Position numbers and translations under genes: made by a program. The notes under the pieces are model-generated. The model was not told the DNA's origin, did no database searches, and saw nothing but the letters and a program-made list of their open reading frames with translations. From Terebella lapidaria (lineage: Eukaryota > Annelida > Polychaeta > Terebellida > Terebellidae), in contig OX424562.1 of assembly GCA_949152475.1 (NCBI GenBank), positions 992,001-1,056,000 on the forward strand: a stretch of 64,000 nucleotides of DNA. Direction: 5' to 3'. Numbering within the stretch: position 1 is the stretch's first letter; the number at the start of each line of letters is the position of its first letter. Positions 56,290 through 64,000 of this stretch are shown here, piece by piece.

Positions 56290-57827
56290 CATGGATATTG
56301 TTTATCATCGGCTTTATAAGCCAACACAGAATTCCGAATATATACCACCCAAACGGTATTTTCTGAAGATAATACTTGCCAATAAAGGTATTGATGCAAT
56401 TAACATGAGTAATATATTACATCATAAGTCTGTTCAGTCCCAGGTACCATCATACTTCACTGACACGGCCGCTCCATCTATATCCTACTCATATACACGA
56501 TCCTGTTGGGCATGTTATTTCAGGCGACCTCAATATAGTGGAGAATGAATCATTGAAAGACATTTTGTCCAAAGGTCCCAAATATAGAGAGCCCACGTCG
56601 TTTTCATGGAGATACAATTTTAGGTTAGTCATGGATGCAGTTGAGGAGCATGCCAGAAAATGGGCAAAGCTTTACCTCATGTAAAGATTCTGATCTACCA
56701 AACTTATATTGGATCCCGAAATTGCACAAAAATCCACACAGACAAAGATATATTTCAGGTTCAGCATCATGTTCTACCAAAGCCCTTTCTAAAATATTAA
56801 CTGTTATATTGTCTAAAATTATACAGGGTCTCCAAAAGTACTCTGAAACCATCTATAGAAGTGGTATAAACCAAATGTGGATATTAAAAAATTCCAAATC
56901 TTTATTGGAGTATCTACATGCTCTCACACTTTCAAAAGTAACGTCTATCTGGAATAGCATTTGATTTCTCCACTTTGTACACAACTATACCTCATTCTGA
57001 ACTGAAGTCTCAGCTTAAAAAACTAATCAATGATTCATTTTTCTCTAAAAAGGGACAACGTCGGTACCACTATATTGTAGTTAAATATAATACCGCTTAT
57101 TTTGTTAAAGGCAACTCTGATGCCCCATACAAATATACTGAAATAGATGTGGTAAATATGGTTAATTTTCTGATTGATAATATTTTTGTGGAATTTGGTG
57201 GTCGAATATTTCAACAAACTTGGTATTCCCATGGGTACAAACTGTGCACCATTATTGGCAGACCTGTTTTTATACTCATATGAATCAGATTTTATCCAAC
57301 ATTTACAACGAGGAGGTTCTAAGAAACTAACATGTAATTTCAATTTCACTTTCCGATACATAGATGATGTATTGTGGCTAAATAATCCCAAGTTTGGTGA
57401 TTATTTGGATGTCATATATCCTAAGGAACTTGAAATTAAGGATACTACAGACTCCGCTAATTTTTCCAACTATCTAGACCTGAGGTTGGAGATTGATAAT
57501 GATTCTAACCTGTCAACTAGATTATATGACAAACGTGATGATTTCAATTTTTCCATAGTCAATTCCCCTTTTCTAAGCAGCAACATTCCTATGTCACCGG
57601 CATCTGGTGTGTTTGTTTCTCAACTTATACGCTATTCCAGAGCTAGTTGCAAATATGAGGACTTTGTCTATCGAAGTGCCCAGCTAGTCTTTAAACTGCT
57701 TCGACAAGGATATGTTTTACCAAGACTTATAGCGGCGTTTAAGAAATTCTATGGACGTCATCATGATTTGGTTGATAAATACAGCAAATCCATGTCTGCC
57801 ATGCAACTAGATCTATTTTCATGTTAA
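56290..57827 (+). pseudogene. Penelope-like reverse transcriptase, at least three frameshifts
   Basis: Pieces in order: SVQSQVPSYFTDTAAPS (to ~56500), HVISGDLNIVENESLKDIL in a shifted frame (56512-56570), LPNLYWIPKLHKNP and ISGSASCSTKALSK (56635-56964), FDFSTLYTTIPHSELK (from ~56960, shifted), then after another shift near 57225 GIPMGTNCAPLLADLFLYS and the intact catalytic FRYIDDVL (57352-57375). It ends with FKKFYGRHHDLVDKYSKSMS. The PKLHK and DFSTLYTTIP blocks are characteristic of Penelope-like RTs, which are related to telomerase. The copy cannot make a functional protein. Confidence 0.65.
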
Positions 57828-57990
57828 TTTTGGGGAATTCATGACGGGTGCCACTAGTAGGGCAGGAAATGCTCACTCTTTCCGGAACACCTGATTTCAC
57901 CTCCTAATGGCCATTTTTGGGGGTTCATGAGTTTCCCTGTCATTTTTGTTTTCTCTCACTTCGTATGCCTGATATGACTTTCTGTCCCCG
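56290..57990 (+). mobile_element. Penelope-like retroelement, multiply frameshifted
   Basis: Contains the RT described in the next entry plus a 3' flank (57836-57990) whose phrases recur at 48944. No GIY-YIG endonuclease follows the RT, and no LTR-like repeats were seen. A second, partial copy lies at 28211-28700 on the other strand. Assignment to Penelope-like elements is by general RT layout. Confidence 0.55.
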
Positions 57991-58573
57991 AATTATGAGA
58001 TTGGATAATGGACCCTGTTTTGTTTGCTCGGAATACTTAATACTGGGTATTGATTCCACGTCTATCCATTTGAGCTCGATCTAACACCGTATGCACACAG
58101 GTAGAAGTGGCCCTGGCGCAACACACTAAGTCGTTCCCCCGCTGCTGAGGGGGAATTCAATGTTCGCTCTCTGGGATCAAAATTCACTCAGCGGATGCAC
58201 TGGGTCTATCGGCGGTGGTGAAGGGGCAGAAACCTAGTTCACTAGGCGTACCCGGGTTTGTCATGACCACGCTACAAATACCCATCGATGCAGTACACCA
58301 TAAATTCCCGTCCATACACTACATACATACACGGGAACCAAAAATATGCCAGGCGCTCATAGACCAAAGTTGGTCGGATGGTGGTATGGCAACTCTCCAT
58401 ACAAGGTTAAGTCAGTATCATCTATCTATCGGTCTCCCAGTCTCCCTATCTATGTGGATTCAAAACGCAAAATATCACATTCTCGAGGCTTGAAAAAACC
58501 TGGACAGTATATTCCACAGAGCTGTTTGATAGCCTGTGAAGGTGCAGTTCGGTTTTATCTCGTGGTTGGAGAA
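57991..58573. other. Intergenic with a dispersed-repeat fragment
   Basis: 58020-58060 (TTTGTTTGCTCGGAATACTTAATACTGGGTATTGAT-type text) is the reverse complement of the block at 4385-4450. No gene recognised. Confidence 0.4.
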
Positions 58574-59095
58574 TTTGTCACTGACCCACTCACCTCCATA
58601 GTGGTAGGCACTGGCATATGATGAAAGAGTGTCCCCGGGACGCCTGATTGTGTTACCAGGTGTTTTGTCACTGACCCACTCACCTCCATAGTGGTAGGCA
58701 CTGGCATATGATGAAAAAGGAGTCCCCGAGATGCCTGATTGTGTTACCAGGCGTTTTGTCACTGACCCACTCACCTCCACAGTAGTAGGCACTGGCATAT
58801 GATGAAAAGGAGTCCCCGAGATGCCTGATTGTGTTACCAGGTGTTTTGTCACTGACTCACTCACCTCCATAGTAGTAGGCACTGGCATATGATGAAAGAG
58901 AGTCCCCGAGATGCCTGATTGTGTTACCAGGTGTTTTGTCACTGACCTACTCGCCTCCATAGTAGTAGGCACTGGCATATGATGAAAGAAAGTCCCCGAG
59001 ATGCCTGATTGTGTTACCAGGTGTTTTGTCACTGACCTACTCCCATAGTAGTAGGCACTGGCATATGATGAAAGAGAGTCCCCGAGATGCCTGAC
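58574..59095. repeat. ~90-bp tandem array, about 6 units
   Basis: Units start TTTGTCACTGACCCACTCAC (58574, 58664, 58755 and on) and contain GTAGTAGGCACTGGCATATG, AGTCCCCGAGATGCCTGATT and GTGTTACCAGGTGT. The last unit lacks part of the CACCTCC segment. The long minus-strand frame over it (58475-59155) is made of the repeat. Confidence 0.9.
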
Positions 59096-61054
59096 TGTGC
59101 TTTTTGGTGAAAATACAGTGTTTGAAAGGGACCGTTTCACAGGGAATGCTGCCAAATATTTCCGTAATCATTTCTGAACCAATCAGAATCGAGAGGCTAT
59201 GAAATAGTTTCAGCATGCATAACGTACGACACAGGCGCACATATATACAGAGTATATACCCAATCACTCTTACCTCAAAAGAAATGAAAACTCGAAAACT
59301 CCTATAGAATCCACTCACGTCATGAATGATAAATAGTGATAATGATACATGTATATGATAAATAGTGGATTCTTTGTTTTGAGACACCAAAGTGTGAATA
59401 TCTCGGCAAAGATCCTGCAAGAGAGTTCTCGGAGATAATGCATCGAATTGTCAGAAATCGACCACTGACTCGTACACATATATCGTGTCAAATAAGTAGA
59501 CCTCCTGTAGAGTACCTTGAGAATTACCGTCAATGCCGCGTTATGGTGCCAAGCCATAGCGTATTTTTATCCAGCTATTCCTCCCATGAATGGGATTGGG
59601 AACATTCGCAGGAACAACCAATAAGTCATCATTGAAGTGACAAAACCTACAAGAGAAGTACTTTCTGTGGATAAAGTCATGCCATTGAGTGGTTAGCCGG
59701 GCAGATTCATATCCTGCTGTTTTCAATTATCGAGATTGAATAGTGAATAAGCAGATACGTTGTGTAATGTAGCAGAGACCAGATCTTGATGGATAGGAAA
59801 AGTTCTTTCAGTGGATTGTTCTGTGCTTCTCAACACCTTGTTTATCAGAAGAAGCGAGATGTACATACAACTTGCTGTAAACATGCAAACTTTTGTTGGA
59901 TTATTGAGGAACAAGTTTGCAATAATTGCATGAACAACAAATGAATATATGTGAAATATGTGGTTACTATTCATGATAACGAGAGCCAAAAAAGATTAGT
60001 AATATTTTCTTCACAATAATCAAAGTAATATAGTGAAAAATAAAAGTAAATCTAATCGAGTCGAGGAATCATAATGCGTAGCGACTATTTTCCTTATATT
60101 TTCGTGGTGGGAGAAAGTGCGTTCATGCTTTACAGGTTTGTTACTTGCCTGAATCTTCGATTTCGGCAAGTATATTGGTCAGTTGGTTTGTCTGTTTAGG
60201 TGTTTGTTACCTGCCGGAAGTATGTTCATCTGTTTGTGGATGTGTTTGTTTGTTCGCACTCTAGTGTCCACGCTTGTTACCTGATTTCCTCCAAATTCGG
60301 TGTGCATATTCTCTTGGATACCGGGCAGAAACATTCCATTTTGGTGACAACACATGAGAGGCCATAACTCAGATTCTGATCGTCGTAGAAACTTCAAATC
60401 AAGTACATATTGTAGATATAATCGAGTTCTATCTTCGTGACCTGACCTTGAGAAGTTCGCCTGAGATTGAATATTCAAGCTTTGAGATCACCTCGCCCGA
60501 TTTCCGAACTGATGCTAGGAGTCGACATGGTCCCTTATGGTCAGTGTCAAATTTCAGCCCAATCGAACTATTCTTTTTGACTTAATTGACGTTTCTATGG
60601 CAAACAAAATTGATCCCATTTTAAGTGAAATTGCAACTTTCAACATATGCATGTTGATGACAGAGTGAATAGTGAGTGAATAACGAGTAGGTCACTATAT
60701 CCCAGAACTAAGAAGGATGGAGACACGCGAGTAAAACCAGAGTTAAACACTCATAAAGCCTAGCAACTCTTGTATAAACCTAAGGCATATGACCTATGAC
60801 CTTTGCAAGCGCATAAAGGTCAAAGTTGACTTTAAAAAATACCTTGCCCTTTCTTTTTGCTAAATATATTGAATAGTAGCTTGTTTGAAAAGTCTTCGTG
60901 ATGAGTTGTGTCCAGATATTGATGTTATTTTCGGAATCGGACGTGCTCTGACGTCATTATGACGTCAAACGGGATTATTTAATTGGTATTTAGGACTTTA
61001 GGGTATCATATGCACAAAGGTATGTTATTCATCGCAGATTTCTAATTTATTTTC
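59096..61054. other. Intergenic, no recognised gene
   Basis: Two kilobases of AT-rich DNA with short frames. AAGGTCA/TGACCTT words occur near 60430-60460 and 60790-60830. Nothing else supported. Confidence 0.35.
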
Positions 61055-62712
61055 ATAGGTTGGGCAGTTTTATACTAATTCCATCAGGTGTACAGTAGAA
61101 GCAACTATATTTCACCCACTGTTTGTCATTGATGACGCCAGCGTGTCTTTGGGTTATCTATTGGAGGGCTTTGTTTCTATTCTGAAATACTGTATTTTAC
61201 TTTTGTTATTGTCACCAATAAAATCTAGATGTATCTGTGGTAATAGGTTGATACTTACATTCATGCTTGAATCTTATGTGTGTATAATTGTTCGAGCAGA
61301 TTCCCAACTAAAACAACGAAGGGGCGATTGGTCAGGACGTAATTGACATTTAGCCTTGTTATTTCCTATTATTTAGGGTTATTTTGTATCACATATCTTG
61401 AGTTTCAATGTATAACACATATTCCATACTTGCATATCATGGATGGATATTCTCACATAATGCCTGCCAATTTTCAGCAAGTTCTGATTACCTATCACCA
61501 TCAGGTGTACAGTAGAAACAACTACATTTCGGGCTTTGTTTCTATTGCAAAATGTTGTGTTTTACGTTTGTTATTGGATTCATCAAAATTTGGCTGTATT
61601 GGTGGTAATAGATTGATATTTACATTCATACCACTGAGCCGGTGTCACTGCTGGTGGACGTTAAGTCTGTCCCCGAGGATACCATCAACTCAGTAGCCTT
61701 ATGGCTTGTGATTAGGTACTTATGTACTTGTGATATATCTGTTCCATGGGGTTTATTTCGGATTTCTAATTATTTTCATAGGTTGTTGGGCAGTTGTATA
61801 CTAATTCCATCAGGTGTACAGTAGAAACAACTACATTTCACACACTGTCTGCCCCTGATGATGCCAGTGTGTCTTTTGATAAAGTATTTGGTCGGGCTTT
61901 GTTTCTATTGCAAAATGTTGTGTTTTACGTTTGTTATTGGATTCATCAAAATCTGGCTGTATTGGTGGTAATAGATTGATACTTACATTCATACCACTGA
62001 GCCGGTGTCACTGCTGGTGGACGTTAAGTCTGTCCCCGAGGATACCATCAACTCAGTAGCCTTTTGGCTTGTGATTAGGTACTTATGTACTTGTCATATA
62101 TCTGTTCCATGGGGTTTATTTCGGATTTCTAATTATTTTCATAGGTTGTTGGGCAGTTGTATACTAATTCCATCAGGTGTACAGTAGAAACAACTACATT
62201 TCACACACTGTCTGCCCCTGATGATGCCAGTGTGTCTTTTGATAAAGTATTTGGTCGGGCTTTGTTTCTATTGCAAAATGTTGTGTTTTACGTTTGTTAT
62301 TGGATTCATCAAAATCTGGCTGTATTGGTGGTAATAGATTGATACTTACATTCATACCACTGAGCCGGTGTCACTGCTGGTGGACGTTAAGTCTGTCCCC
62401 GAGGATACCATCAACTCAGTAGCCTTTTGGCTTGTGATTAGGTACTTATGTACTTGTCATATATCTATTCCATGGGGCTTGTTTCGGATTTATAAATTAT
62501 TTTCATAGGTTGTTGGGCAGTTGTATACTAATTCCACCAGGTGTACAGTAGAAACAACTACATTTACCACACTGTCTGCCCCTGATGACGCCAGTGTGTT
62601 TTTGTAAGGTTTTTGGTCGGGCTTTGTTTTATTGCAAAGTGTTGATTTTACGTTTGTTATTGGAATCATCAAAATCTGGCTGTATTGGTGGTAATAGATT
62701 GATACTTACATA
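61055..62712 (-). repeat. 363-bp repeat array, orientation B
   Basis: A diverged unit (61055-61265), an unrelated gap, then about 3.4 units from 61499 to 62712 with a 363-bp period (for example TTACATTCATACCACTGAGC at 61620, 61983 and 62346). The last unit is more diverged and breaks off at CTTACATATGG. The opposite orientation to 33284-34893. Confidence 0.9.
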
Positions 62713-64000
62713 TGGCATCCTCGACATTTCCAAGGCAACATAGTCACATTGAATCAAATATTTATTACTTCAACTTACAGTGTACATTCGTTGATTCAAT
62801 GAATATGTAGCATGGTTACAGTCTGGTTTCGAGCCCTTTTATTATGTTATGCAAATGTCGAAATCTAACAAACCTTCAGGTTTGTTTCGTAGCCTATGAC
62901 CTTGAGATCCATTATTGACCTCGATAATTCCGGCAGTTGCATCGACTATGTCGTCTCGTTTGTTTGGCTGTTCGCCCTGTAGAGTCCACAGTTTTCGAGT
63001 TGACATCTGGAAACTTTTTTGATGGATAGATATTTTTTGGGGGGAAATCGGTTCATCGATGACGTCACAAAATATTTCTAGAAAACTACAAATATCCCTA
63101 TCTTATACATGGGTCAAATATTCCAAAATTCGTAACTCGCTTATTTTTCATTGAATTACTTTGAAATTTAGTTAGACATGTACAGTGACAACTTCGAGTT
63201 TGATCGCGGATTTTACAGCCATTCGAATTTAAAGTACTAGGAACATGAAAATATGATGTGAGCTCAGATTAAAGCACCATGTGAACTGATCAGAACGGCC
63301 TTTGCAGCATGTGAATATCTCGATTCCTTCAAAAGTTACAGTGTTTCAAAGTTCAAATTGCCCAAAGACCATTTGAAAAATCATATAGCTCATTAATATG
63401 CAAATTTGTATGCATGACGTCACAGGGGGAACATTTTTTAATTAGATGGTTTTATTGGCTTATTGAAGTCTTAAGAAATTGCAATTATTCAACAAAGCTC
63501 ATTCCACATGCTCTACATAATTGATAATCAATGAATTTCATATCCGGATAGTTGCCAAGGTCACCAGTATTGATGTAAGGCCCCTAGCAACCAGAGTTGC
63601 TATGGCCCAAATCCACAGTCATATCGATAAGCAAACAAAACCAAAGGTGAAAATGGATTGACTCCACATGCATAATCAATATACAATAACCAAATTCTGT
63701 CAAAACCCCTATTTCTGGCAGTTAGGGCCCATAGCAACCAATGGTTGCTAGGGACTCCAGCAGGTGAATAGTAACCATGGCAACAGTAACACTTTGAACA
63801 GCACTGATTATTGACCATGCGTATCAATGTTTGAAGATTAGGTTTGCAATAATTCTGACCAGATCAATTATATTAAGACTAAACTTGCCTAATTAAAAAT
63901 ATTCCCCCTTCTACGTCACGAATACCTCATTTGCATACTAATTAGCTGCTCATAAAATCCTGAAGTGTTTAATCCAGCCTATGTCATAACCTGCCAAAAT
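62713..64000. other. Intergenic; small palindrome
   Basis: AT-rich with no recognised gene. TAGCAACCA and its complement form a near-perfect 9-bp-arm palindrome at 63732-63750, and CTAGCAACCAGAGTTGCTA lies at about 63583-63601. Such GTTGCTA/TAGCAAC pairs suggest a MITE-type repeat, but its borders were not found. Confidence 0.4.

Noticed and set aside
58475..59155. 226-codon minus-strand protein
   Set aside because: It is the translation of the ~90-bp tandem array.
61840..61900. Hammerhead ribozyme in the 363-bp unit
   Set aside because: CTGATGA is present, but I could not find the required GAAA core and matching stem II/III nearby. It is kept only as a suggestion for a covariance search.
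61642..62342. Recurrent ~60-codon proteins in the 363-bp repeat
   Set aside because: Identical frames recur in every unit and in both array orientations with frequent small disruptions; no sign of coding constraint.

Overview
This is a repeat-dominated window from a metazoan nuclear genome. Only one host gene is recognised: a four-exon, intron-containing monocarboxylate-transporter-like gene (20753-22596, + strand) with GT/AG junctions and a poly(A) signal. Almost everything else that can be recognised is mobile or repetitive: Ty3/gypsy-like LTR elements, non-LTR (LINE) and Penelope-like reverse transcriptases, inverted-repeat DNA elements, minisatellites and AGGTCA-rich tandem repeats. The mix suggests a marine invertebrate, possibly a mollusc or other lophotrochozoan; the species cannot be read from the sequence.

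Layout. 455-3258: 5'-truncated LINE (- strand). 4609-16282: a complete but decayed Ty3/gypsy element (- strand) with 736-bp LTRs, TATA target duplication, tRNA-His-type primer site, internal duplications and a YIND in place of YxDD in its RT. 17050-19000 and 23739-27420: diverged AGGTCA-rich repeats with palindromic ends, interrupted by an inverted-repeat element (24487-25260) and an L2-like LINE (25389-26248). 27660-28700: LINE and Penelope-like fragments.

29304-48273 is one nested structure. An old solo LTR (TACA target duplication) was split by a ~363-bp repeat array. That array received a 3.4-kb inverted-repeat DNA element (CACTGTAGA ends, AGTGT duplication) and a LINE. The LINE coding region was in turn broken by a young 10.1-kb LTR retrotransposon (35153-45257; CAAA duplication, LTRs differing at one position).

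The young LTR element is the most interesting object. Its Gag starts with a ComEA-like helix-hairpin-helix. After pol, in the position where env would sit, it carries an intact 588-residue ORF: a zinc-finger region joined to a TatD-type metal-dependent nuclease with all expected metal ligands. It also contains a dispersed set of short stem-loops with a conserved six-base loop (CTWGAA on the + strand) whose stems change sequence but keep pairing. Pol has a small break and a 93-bp piece of gag copied into RT, so this copy is probably not autonomous, yet the TatD ORF is open.

48270-64000 holds more 363-bp repeats in both orientations, a TA-flanked inverted-repeat element whose interior is a palindrome-and-spacer array (51282-52111), a 21-bp minisatellite embedded in a 46-bp minisatellite (52590-55405), a broken Penelope-like RT (56290-57990), a ~90-bp tandem array (58574-59095) and otherwise unremarkable AT-rich DNA. 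All comparisons were made by eye; no database search was possible.
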